Shown here piece by piece: positions 1 to 6,327 of a stretch of 9,132 nucleotides of DNA. The translations under genes were made by a program, and so were the position numbers. The notes under the pieces are model-generated. The model was not told the DNA's origin, ran no database searches, and worked only from the letters and a program-made list of their open reading frames with translations. This stretch comes from CAYNYM01 sp964644375. Its GTDB lineage: Bacteria > Desulfobacterota > DSM-4660 > Desulfatiglandales > HGW-15. The stretch is from the NCBI GenBank assembly GCA_964644375.1, contig CAZXWJ010000168.1, positions 1 to 9,132 of the forward strand, written 5' to 3'. Each line of letters starts with the position of its first letter. Within the stretch, counting starts at the first letter, position 1.

Positions 1-861
1 CTCCTCGGCCAGGTCGTCCCGGCCGTGCATGAACAGGATGCTCCCGCAACAAAGGCCCGTTTCCCTGTCATAGGCGCGAGGCGCCCGCTCGGCGCCGATG
101 AGCGCGAAGATATCGTCCACAAACCGTTGTGTTTCCGGGATCAGTCTGTTCGAGCAGGGTCTCTGATAGGCCACTTTTTTATTGAGGGGGCTGATTTTAT
201 CCCCCAGCGTCCTGAGCCGTTCGGCGAGAAAATCATAGAGATGAATGGGGCGAAAGGGGACCTCCACGCCGTAGGCCCCAGCCCAGTTAGTAAAGCCAGC
301 ATAGCACTCGTCATGGAAGCAGACAAGTTCATCGAGACCGTTTTTGTCGAGATTCTGTTGGATGTTGTCGATCACCCGGGGCAGCCGTTCTTTGATCAAT
401 GACATCCTGGCAAAGTGCAGGTAGACGAGATTACAAAAAAAATCCCTTCCCAGAAAGGAACTTACCCCTTCAAAGACATCCCCCTGAATCCTCTCCTCCA
501 TGTCCGGGAAAAGGCACAGGGATACGGCCGGAGATTCCAGGGGTTCGGCCGGTTCGGTGTCTCCTTTCAGAGAATACCATTTGATCTGCTGGTGGGTAAT
601 GGGCCTTGGGGCCGTGTACATCCCTCTTTTTTCCTGAAGCTCCACAATCTGAAAAAAAGGATGGTTATTGTTCGGGCAGTATTCTTCACAGGCATAGCAG
701 GTAGCACATTCGTGAAGAACAAAAGAATCCTCCCCCCGTAGGATCTTCATCTTCTCCCTCTTTGCTGCATCAAGATCAAGGTCCAGATATTGGCATCGGA
801 CCAGGCAATCCAGTGTTTCACAATTCAGACAGAGATTTCTGTCAAAAACAAGATCCCGCAT
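1..861 (-). CDS. Fe-S protein, heterodisulfide reductase HdrD-like with CCG-type domain (partial, 3' end off the window)
   Basis: Reading the minus strand from ATG at 861 gives 287 codons without a stop up to the left edge, so the C-terminus is missing. The N-terminal ~65 residues carry two cysteine sets, C11-x2-C14-x4-C19-x3-C23 and C52-x2-C55-x2-C58-x3-C62-P; the second is a classical [4Fe-4S] ferredoxin motif, the first a looser version. The rest looks like a CCG-type (HdrB/HdrD, GlpC) region, with CFHDEC at 181-186, a lone Cys at 236 and CCGS at 271-274. Such proteins pass electrons between Fe-S clusters and quinone, thiol or flavoprotein partners. No membrane segment is visible in the part seen. 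A GTG codon directly precedes the ATG, and the upstream AAGGGG stretch suits either start. The gene follows the carboxyltransferase by 52 bases on the same strand, suggesting co-transcription. The family is clear, but partner and substrate are not. Confidence 0.8.
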   Translation of the reverse strand, partial: MRDLVFDRNLCLNCETLDCLVRCQYLDLDLDAAKREKMKILRGEDSFVLHECATCYACEEYCPNNNHPFFQIVELQEKRGMYTAPRPITHQQIKWYSLKGDTEPAEPLESPAVSLCLFPDMEERIQGDVFEGVSSFLGRDFFCNLVYLHFARMSLIKERLPRVIDNIQQNLDKNGLDELVCFHDECYAGFTNWAGAYGVEVPFRPIHLYDFLAERLRTLGDKISPLNKKVAYQRPCSNRLIPETQRFVDDIFALIGAERAPRAYDRETGLCCGSILFMHGRDDLAEE

Positions 862-913
862 CACCGCGTCCCCTTCCCTATTCCTTGTGTTGAGAGATCA
901 TGGGCCGACCGGG

Positions 914-2464
914 TCAAAAGGTCGTCGGCCAGTTGGCAAGATGCCGTTGGCTCATCCATTTGTCCTTGGCATCCCGAACAACCCTGAGCACTTTGATCAG
1001 ATAATGCCTCGTGTCCCTGGGATCTATAATGTCCTGGATGGAATAGGCACCGGCCGCCGGGTAGGGGGAACTGTCCCCGATCATCTTCTCCACCTCTTTT
1101 TCCCGTTCATCCTCGGGCAGGTTTCCATAGACCACATCCGCGGCGATCAGGGGATCCATGAATCCGATCTCCGCGGTGGGCCAGGCCGCGATGAAATCGG
1201 GTCCCCCGCCCATACCGCACATGTTCACGGTCACCTGGCCATAGGTCTTCCGAATAACAATGGTGATTTTGGGCACGGTCACCTGATACAGGCACTGAAG
1301 GGCATTGACCACCTTGCCCCCCACCTTCTTGATCTCCCCCTCCTTCCCGACCATATGACCCGGCGTGTCATGCAAAAAAACGAGGGGGATATTGTAGGAA
1401 TCACAGAGACAAAGAAAGCTCATCATCTTGTCCAGGGCATCCGTATCCGTGGCGCCCATGTTCACGATGGGATTGTTGGCCACGATCCCCACCGCTTCCC
1501 CGTTGATCCGGGCAAGGGTCGTAATCAGCATCCGGGCGAATTCCGGCTTCAATTCAAAATGTTCACCCCCGTCTACGATGCACTCCACAATGCCGTGCAT
1601 ATCGTAGACCCTTTTTCGGTCTTCGGGGAGCACCTTCAGGATACGGGCCATCCTCTCATCCGACCCCTTCGGGACGGGTCTTGCGGGGGGCAGTTCACCA
1701 TGATGGTTGGGCATGTAGTCCAGGTACCGCCGAATGACATGCCAGCACTCCGCCTCATCCTCGGCCACTTTGTCGGCGATTCCCGTAATCTTCGAATGGA
1801 CCTCCCAGCCCCCCATTTCCTCACCCGTGTAGGTCTGTCCGATGGCCCGGCCCAAGGCGCGGGGCCCGGAGACCGCGATGGCGCTCCCCTTGACCTGGAC
1901 CACGAAATCCGCCAGGTTGGCCTGAAAGTCGGCCACCCCGTAGCACTCCCCCAGGGCCGCAAAGATAAAAGGCTGGGTACGGAAATGGGTATATTCCGTC
2001 CTGAGGCCGTCCAGCTCGTAACCGGTAAGCGCACAGACCTCCTTTGACCCCTGGCAATCCGGCATTCGCGCTCCTCCCGCTTCACCCAAGAATATCAGGG
2101 GAACCTTGACCTTTTCCTTCACCTGTTTTTTGAAGGTGAGGAGTTTCTTCAGGTTGACCTTGGCATTGGTGGAGGCAAGGACCGTAAAATCGTTGGCGAT
2201 CACCGCCACCCTCCTGCCGTCGATCATCCCGTATCCGCATATAAGGCTGTCCGCCGGGGTCCGGTCCTCCGCTCCCGGAAAATCCGAGTGGGCAAAGAGG
2301 CCCATCTCCATGAAAGATTCAGGATCCAGGAGCCGATCAATTCGCTCCCTGGCGGTAAGCCATCCCCTGTCATGCTGGCGTTTGACCTTTTCGGGGCCTC
2401 CCATCTGGAGGAACTTATCGCGTCTGCCTTTCAGTTCCTTTAAAAACCCATCTATTTTCGTCAT
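914..2464 (-). CDS. Acyl-CoA carboxylase/decarboxylase carboxyltransferase subunit (PccB/MmdA family)
   Basis: This 516-residue protein has the full length of propionyl-CoA carboxylase beta and methylmalonyl-CoA decarboxylase alpha subunits (about 510-520), which move a carboxyl group between biotin and an acyl-CoA. The N-terminus has LTARERIDRLLDPESF (36-51), a family hallmark. The first crotonase-like half has GEAGGARMP (127-135), where PccB usually has DSGGAR, and SGPRALGRAIG (199-209) with EEMGG (215-219). The second half has HDTPGHMVG (365-373), a glycine-rich loop NMCGMGGG (414-421) and AWPTAEIGFMDP (427-438). The start at 2464 is preceded by AGGT at modest spacing. It lies between the crotonase (113-base gap upstream) and the Fe-S gene. 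No biotin carboxylase, biotin carrier or membrane decarboxylase subunit is in the window, so direction (carboxylation or decarboxylation) and substrate (propionyl-, methylmalonyl-, glutaconyl-CoA or other) cannot be fixed. Cytoplasmic by family. Confidence 0.88.
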   Translation of the reverse strand: MTKIDGFLKELKGRRDKFLQMGGPEKVKRQHDRGWLTARERIDRLLDPESFMEMGLFAHSDFPGAEDRTPADSLICGYGMIDGRRVAVIANDFTVLASTNAKVNLKKLLTFKKQVKEKVKVPLIFLGEAGGARMPDCQGSKEVCALTGYELDGLRTEYTHFRTQPFIFAALGECYGVADFQANLADFVVQVKGSAIAVSGPRALGRAIGQTYTGEEMGGWEVHSKITGIADKVAEDEAECWHVIRRYLDYMPNHHGELPPARPVPKGSDERMARILKVLPEDRKRVYDMHGIVECIVDGGEHFELKPEFARMLITTLARINGEAVGIVANNPIVNMGATDTDALDKMMSFLCLCDSYNIPLVFLHDTPGHMVGKEGEIKKVGGKVVNALQCLYQVTVPKITIVIRKTYGQVTVNMCGMGGGPDFIAAWPTAEIGFMDPLIAADVVYGNLPEDEREKEVEKMIGDSSPYPAAGAYSIQDIIDPRDTRHYLIKVLRVVRDAKDKWMSQRHLANWPTTF

Positions 2465-2524
2465 GGTGTCAACCTGTTCACATTCTAAATATCCCGATTT
2501 CAGGCATGATGTGCAAATTAGGCG

Positions 2525-2566
2525 CTGGAGTTAGCTTTGTTTCCCAAAACCCTCCCGCAACTCCAG
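2525..2566 (-). repeat. Inverted repeat (8-bp stem, 26-base loop) in the crotonase-carboxyltransferase gap
   Basis: CTGGAGTT at 2525-2532 is exactly complementary to AACTCCAG at 2559-2566. The element begins about 12 bases after the crotonase stop on the minus strand. It has no T-tract, so it does not look like an intrinsic terminator. It could be an mRNA-stabilising or processing hairpin between two operon genes, or chance. Confidence 0.35.
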
Positions 2567-2577
2567 GAGTCGAAATA

Positions 2578-3354
2578 TCATTTTTCCTTCCATTGTGGCT
2601 TCCGCTTGTTCAAAAAGGCATCGATCCCTTCCATGGCATCCTCGGTCACACAAAGGGCCGAAAAGACTTCGTTGCTGTATGCCAGGCCCTTGGCATATTC
2701 CAGATCCGACATGCCATAGAAGGCCTCTTTCCCCATCTGGAGGGCAAGGGGGCTCTTCCGGGCCAGCTTGTCGGCCAGGGCCATGGTCTCGGCCTCCAGT
2801 TGATCAGCCGGCACGACCCTGTTGACGAGTCCCCACTGTTCCGCAACCCCGGCATCGATCATATCCCCGGTCAGGAGCATCTCCAGGGCCCGCTTTCGCC
2901 CTAGGGAACGGGAAAGAGGGACGGCCGGTCCCATGCAGAAAAGCCCCACATTGATGGCCGTGGTCCCGATCTGGGTCCCCTCGGCCACAACGGCCAGATC
3001 GCAGGCCGCAATCAGGCCGGCCCCGTTGGCGACGGCATAACCGTGGGCGGAGGCGATCACCGGTTTTTTCATCTCCGCAATCACCTGGATCATGCCCTCC
3101 ATCAGGGCCGACAATTTTCTGTATTCCTGCAAAGACTTACCTTTCATTTCAGAAACGTCGATGCCCGTGCAAAAGGCCTTCCCGGCCCCGTTGATCACAA
3201 CAACCCGAATCATCCTGTCCGTTTCGAGTTCCAGAAGTCCCCGGCTCAGTTCCCGGGCAAGAGAAACATTAAAGGTATTGAAGGCCTCCGGACGGTTCAG
3301 AGTAATGATACCAATGTGTTCTTTCTTCTCAAGGATGATACTTTTATAGGTCAT
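2578..3354 (-). CDS. Enoyl-CoA hydratase/isomerase (crotonase) family protein lacking the hydratase glutamate pair
   Basis: The 258-residue product has the crotonase fold length and signatures: LNRPEAFNTF (19-28), an oxyanion-hole segment FCTGIDVSEM (61-70), the second oxyanion stretch around AVANGAG (107-113), and LTGDMIDAGVAEQWGLVNRVV (161-181). I chose the ATG at 3354 because GGAGGAGG sits a few bases upstream; an in-frame start 10 codons earlier would place that site inside the gene. Aligned by eye to rat mitochondrial enoyl-CoA hydratase, Glu144 corresponds to Gly113 and Glu164 to Ala133, so classical water addition is unlikely. The segment INVGLFC (134-140) recalls the ECHDC3-like branch, which also departs from the hydratase site. 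It may be an isomerase, thioesterase, decarboxylase or acyl-CoA-binding partner. It is the first gene of the probable minus-strand operon with the carboxyltransferase and Fe-S protein. Confidence 0.87.
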   Translation of the reverse strand: MTYKSIILEKKEHIGIITLNRPEAFNTFNVSLARELSRGLLELETDRMIRVVVINGAGKAFCTGIDVSEMKGKSLQEYRKLSALMEGMIQVIAEMKKPVIASAHGYAVANGAGLIAACDLAVVAEGTQIGTTAINVGLFCMGPAVPLSRSLGRKRALEMLLTGDMIDAGVAEQWGLVNRVVPADQLEAETMALADKLARKSPLALQMGKEAFYGMSDLEYAKGLAYSNEVFSALCVTEDAMEGIDAFLNKRKPQWKEK

Positions 3355-3436
3355 AATTTCCTCCTCCGCTCTTTGTGAGATCACGATTCCCAGTTAATAG
3401 AAATACATTCAGCCCACCCTTATGCCTTTCAACTGT

Positions 3437-3460
3437 AAAAACGCCCCGTTCATGGGCGCT
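3437..3460 (-). terminator. Terminator-like hairpin (proximal) in the crotonase operon leader
   Basis: On the minus strand AGCGCCC (3460-3454) pairs with GGGCGTT (3446-3440), one G-T pair included, around a 7-base loop, and the 3' side runs into five T residues (3441-3437). The plus-strand reading lacks a T-tract. It lies about 80 bases upstream of the crotonase start, where no minus-strand gene end is recognisable, so it may be an attenuator or the end of a small transcript. Confidence 0.42.
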
Positions 3461-3509
3461 CTCAAAGCGGGACCTGACATATCCGTCTTGCATGAAGATA
3501 ATGCTCGGT

Positions 3510-3536
3510 AAAAAAAGCCCCGTCATCTCCGGGGGC
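3510..3536 (-). terminator. Terminator-like hairpin (distal) in the crotonase operon leader
   Basis: On the minus strand GCCCC (3536-3532) pairs with GGGGC (3521-3517) over a 10-base loop; a register shifted by one gives CCCCG/CGGGG with a 7-base loop. Seven T residues follow (3516-3510). This has the shape of an intrinsic terminator for leftward transcription. It is the second such element within 100 bases. Confidence 0.42.
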
Positions 3537-3938
3537 GGCTATGGGGGTAATCAGACAGGGATCCCCCTGGTCGACCGCAAAGATATCCGACACGATACAT
3601 ACAGGATTGCCTCGTTCATATCCGGAAGATAAAGTTTGGTGAAATACGCTCATTCAATCTGCGGCTCACGGGTTACCTGAATCCTGAAAAATCCCGAAAG
3701 ACCTCGATGGAAGTGTATACGCGTGGTGCCTTGCAGAGAGTATGGTTTATTTCATCTCCTGTCAAATCGATCTCAACTTCGGGGGACAAAAACAGGCCAT
3801 TTAGCGGCTTGGTTTCATGGGTTCCCGTCTTCGCCGCACTTCCGAATACCCCAAGGTTTCCAATGAAAAATAATTGTACTGGGACGGCGATTTTTGGTAT
3901 TTTGGATGGCAATGACTCTATAGATGAGGTGTAAAACC

Positions 3939-4373
3939 ATGAATGCGGGCATGGACAGGATAGCAACAGCGGTTAAAACGGCACAGGGCGGGACGGAGTT
4001 GAACACCCTCTTGAAACGGAACAGGGAGGCCCTTGAAAAAAATACCGACAAAACCTGTAAACGCTGTGGCAACTGCTGCAGGACCTTTCTTTTTGCCTAT
4101 ATCACTGATGAAGACATGGTTAGGTGGAAACAGGAGGGCCGGGAAGATATCCTCCACATCCTCAAAAATGCAGCGCCTGTTTGGGCCGGCGATCGGCTCA
4201 TATCCTCGAGAACCGGGCAACCCCTCATTTCCTGCCCCTTTCTCACATGGGACGGGACACTGACCACCTGCACGATCCACGAAACCAGGCCCCGAGTATG
4301 CAGGGAGTACATCCCGGGGTCCAATGAACTCTGCCCCCAATTCAGTCGCAGGCCCTCACAAGAGGAGACTTGA
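3939..4373 (+). CDS. YkgJ-family cysteine cluster protein (putative metal or Fe-S cluster binding)
   Basis: This small 144-residue soluble protein has the YkgJ-type pattern: C40-x2-C43-x2-C46-C47 (in CKRCGNCCR), Cys99 (SCPFL), Cys111, Cys121 in CTIHETRPRVCREY (111-124), and Cys132. The family (formerly UPF0153) is thought to bind zinc or an Fe-S cluster; its biochemical role is mostly unknown. The start at 3939 follows GAGGTG at 7-base spacing; an ATG 15 bases earlier would bury that site and has none of its own. Residues 1-37 are a charged, probably helical N-terminal extension before the cluster. Only 6 bases separate its stop from the antiporter start, so the two are probably co-translated. 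Upstream is the long unassigned region, where its promoter should lie. Confidence 0.82.
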   Translation: MNAGMDRIATAVKTAQGGTELNTLLKRNREALEKNTDKTCKRCGNCCRTFLFAYITDEDMVRWKQEGREDILHILKNAAPVWAGDRLISSRTGQPLISCPFLTWDGTLTTCTIHETRPRVCREYIPGSNELCPQFSRRPSQEET

Positions 4374-4379
4374 AACAGG

Positions 4380-5552
4380 ATGACGCACACGAGCGAGACA
4401 CTCATCACCCTTGGAATTTTGTTTCTTCTCGGCCTGTTGACGGATACTCTGGGCCGTCGGACCCGTTTGCCGAGGGTGACCCTGCTTCTCGTCCTGGGCT
4501 TTTTTATTGGTCCCTTCGGGCTGGCATTCCTCTCACCGGCCGAGGGCGAGTGGTATGTGGTGGCGACCAACATGGCCCTGGTCATGATCGGGTTTCTTCT
4601 GGGTGAAAAATTCACCCTCCCGTTCCTGCGCCGCCACGGCAGATATGTCCTCTGGCTGTCCATGGCGGAGGTGGTGGCCACCGCCCTCGCCGTGTTGGTG
4701 GGATTATTGCTCTTAGGGGTCGAACCGGATGTGGCCCTGCTCCTTGCGGGTATCGCCCCTGCCACGGACCCGGCGGCGGTGACCGATGTGGTTCAGGAGA
4801 CAAAGGCGGACGGTGTCTTTACCCGCACCCTGCTGGGCGTGGTTGCAGTGGATGATGCCTGGGGTTTGATCGTTTTCAGTTTGATGCTCACGGCCGTAAA
4901 CCTCCTGGGCGGTGAGGGCGGCAGCCTTGCGCATCTTCTCACCGGCGCCTGGGAGTTGGGCGGCGCAGTCCTTATCGGCATGGCCCTGGGTATACCCATG
5001 GCCTTTCTTACCGGGCGCATTCAACCCGGCGAGCCCACGCTTGTGGAGGCCCTGGGCATGGTCTTTCTGTGCGGCGGAATCGCCATGTGGCTGCAGGTTT
5101 CCTTTCTCCTGGCCGCGATGGTCATGGGCTGCAGCGTAGCCAACCTGGCACACCACCATACCCGCCCCTTTCATGCCGTCGAGGGCATTGAATGGCCCTT
5201 TATGGTCCTCTTTTTCCTCCTGGCCGGCGCCTCCCTGGATGCTGCAGTGCTCACCAGGATCGGTTTCATCGGACTTGGCTACGTCATCTTCCGCATTATC
5301 GGACGCTTTCTCGGGGCCTGGACCGGGGGTATGATGGCCCACGCAGAGCCCCTTTTTAAAAAATGGATGGGAATGGCCCTGATGCCCCAGGCGGGGGTCG
5401 CCCTGGGGATGGCCCTTATCGCGGTGCAGCGCCGACCCGATCTCAGCGAGATCATTCTTCCAATCGTGATTGCATCAACCGTATTCTTTGAGCTCATCGG
5501 CCCTGTTATGACACGCCTTTCCCTGGTCCGGGCGAAGGAGATCAAGGGATAG
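4380..5552 (+). CDS. CPA2-family cation/proton antiporter (Na+/H+ or K+/H+ exchanger)
   Basis: The 390-residue protein is strongly hydrophobic from end to end, with roughly 11-13 predicted membrane helices, and fits the membrane-only core of monovalent cation:proton antiporters. Diagnostic elements are APATDPAAV (126-134), matching the unwound-helix TDP motif, and VVAVDDAWGL (154-163), whose D158-D159 pair is the ion-binding dyad of electrogenic-type members. A later helix has FRIIGRFLGAW (304-314) with conserved arginines, followed by LMPQAGVALGMAL (334-346). It lacks the C-terminal TrkA-N/RCK regulatory domain of KefB/KefC, so it is the short form. It exchanges cytoplasmic Na+ or K+ for protons at the inner membrane; the ion cannot be told from sequence. 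The start is 6 bases after the YkgJ gene, with AGGAG inside the end of that gene, which suggests translational coupling. No clear terminator follows. Confidence 0.88.
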   Translation: MTHTSETLITLGILFLLGLLTDTLGRRTRLPRVTLLLVLGFFIGPFGLAFLSPAEGEWYVVATNMALVMIGFLLGEKFTLPFLRRHGRYVLWLSMAEVVATALAVLVGLLLLGVEPDVALLLAGIAPATDPAAVTDVVQETKADGVFTRTLLGVVAVDDAWGLIVFSLMLTAVNLLGGEGGSLAHLLTGAWELGGAVLIGMALGIPMAFLTGRIQPGEPTLVEALGMVFLCGGIAMWLQVSFLLAAMVMGCSVANLAHHHTRPFHAVEGIEWPFMVLFFLLAGASLDAAVLTRIGFIGLGYVIFRIIGRFLGAWTGGMMAHAEPLFKKWMGMALMPQAGVALGMALIAVQRRPDLSEIILPIVIASTVFFELIGPVMTRLSLVRAKEIKG

Positions 5553-5590
5553 GACCCCTTTTCCCGGGATTTGATAGGCTCATCCTGACA

Positions 5591-5604
5591 TGAAAAATTT
5601 TTCA
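5591..5604. promoter_or_regulatory. Perfect 14-bp palindrome upstream of the universal stress protein gene
   Basis: TGAAAAATTTTTCA is its own reverse complement. It lies 38 bases after the antiporter stop and about 200 bases before the chosen stress-protein start. It could be an operator for a dimeric regulator, but AT-rich palindromes of this length also arise by chance. No partner site was seen elsewhere in the window. Confidence 0.25.
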
Positions 5605-5628
5605 CCTTTCCCTTGCATATCATCGGAA

Positions 5629-5646
5629 ATAAAGATAAAGATAAGG
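5629..5646. repeat. Three tandem hexamers ATAAAG/ATAAAG/ATAAGG
   Basis: Two identical copies of ATAAAG and one single-base variant lie head to tail in the gap before the universal stress protein gene. This is a minor AT-rich repeat; any regulatory role is speculative. Confidence 0.35.
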
Positions 5647-5800
5647 ATATCCAGCACATCATATCTTTTCAATTTCGGCACTAGTTTACCCTTTTGAAAA
5701 GTGATTATTCTGATCCATCCATAGCTGAATGCGTTTCGAAAAGCTAGAAAGTTATCCTTTTTATCGCTTGAAAACCCTTCAGAGTCCGATGGGGGCGAAG

Positions 5801-6235
5801 ATGACCATCAAAAAAATTGCCTGTTGTATAGATTTTTCGGAAAATGCCGCCAGGGCCTTTGATCGGGCACTTGAAATGGCCGAAAAATTCCAGGCCAAAC
5901 TTTATGTGGTTCACGTCCTGCCCCCTGTTGTCAATCCGGTGCTGGCGGACATGGATCTCACCTGGCCCGATGCACCAAAAAAATCTCTGATCCTCAAGGT
6001 GGAAGAGAGGATTGAACGGGAATACGGGGGCAGGATTGGGGGCAGTGTCCATTCCGAGCTGGTGGTCCTCGACGGCCATGTCTCTTCCGAAATCCTGAAA
6101 TTTCTTGAAGAAAGTGAAATGGATCTTGTGGTGGTCGGTTCCTATGGGGCCACAGGCATGGGCCTGGTCGTGTTCGGCAGCGTGGCCAACCGCGTGTCTC
6201 ATAAGGCACCATGCTCGGTCATGATCGTCAGGTAA
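5801..6235 (+). CDS. Universal stress protein, UspA family, ATP-binding type
   Basis: The 144-residue product is a single Usp domain of normal length. It begins with the typical strand and acidic residue (KKIACCIDFSE, 4-14) and ends with the nucleotide-binding signature G-x2-G-x9-G-S at 113-127 (GSYG, then GS at 126-127), so it belongs to the ATP-binding class. Such proteins are cytoplasmic dimers linked to survival under starvation, redox or energy stress. I chose 5801 because it gives the family's normal N-terminus and is preceded by a G-rich stretch. In-frame ATGs at 5729 and 5789 would add 24 or 4 residues but have no better ribosome binding site. It stands in its own transcriptional neighbourhood between the antiporter and the hydroxyacyl-CoA dehydrogenase, both on the same strand, with gaps of 248 and 92 bases. 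Confidence 0.87.
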   Translation: MTIKKIACCIDFSENAARAFDRALEMAEKFQAKLYVVHVLPPVVNPVLADMDLTWPDAPKKSLILKVEERIEREYGGRIGGSVHSELVVLDGHVSSEILKFLEESEMDLVVVGSYGATGMGLVVFGSVANRVSHKAPCSVMIVR

Positions 6236-6327
6236 TTTCCATCCCGAAATCATCCTTTTTCAAAAAATCAATTTACAGGCACAGTTTTTTATCATCCTAT
6301 TAATCTTATAAAGGAGGACGTTTAAAA

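Larger units (their letters stand above)
3355..3938. other. Long intergenic region between divergent transcription units, no recognisable gene
   Basis: This stretch separates the minus-strand crotonase operon from the plus-strand YkgJ gene. Its left end holds the GGAGGAGG ribosome binding site of the crotonase gene, and its right end holds GAGGTG (3926-3931) of the YkgJ gene. In between are the two leftward terminator-like hairpins described separately. Short open frames exist on both strands (minus 3653-3462 and 3966-3673, plus 3707-3934), but none has a convincing ribosome binding site or a sequence I recognise. No promoter stands out by consensus boxes, although divergent promoters must lie here or close by. 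The region could hold a leader RNA, a small RNA or a decayed gene. Confidence 0.5.

Noticed and set aside
887..2047. Long plus-strand open frame of 386 codons opposite the carboxyltransferase gene
   Set aside because: It is antisense to a clearly conserved carboxyltransferase, its translation is rich in His/Gly/Pro without any family match, and it has no ribosome binding site; it is a GC-driven shadow.
3462..3653. Minus-strand 63-codon open frame in the intergenic region
   Set aside because: It has no ribosome binding site and no recognisable sequence, and a terminator-like hairpin falls inside it.
3707..3934. Plus-strand 75-codon open frame ending 4 bases before the YkgJ start
   Set aside because: The position is suggestive of an operon leader gene, but there is no ribosome binding site and the translation looks unlike a folded protein.
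4713..5342. Minus-strand 209-codon open frame opposite the antiporter gene
   Set aside because: The plus-strand frame encodes an unmistakable membrane antiporter; the antisense translation is hydrophilic and matches nothing.
6272..6303. TTTACA followed by TATTAA upstream of the hydroxyacyl-CoA dehydrogenase gene as a promoter
   Set aside because: The spacing of 20 bases is outside the usual 16-18 range, and the 17-base alternative (TCCTAT) is a poor match.
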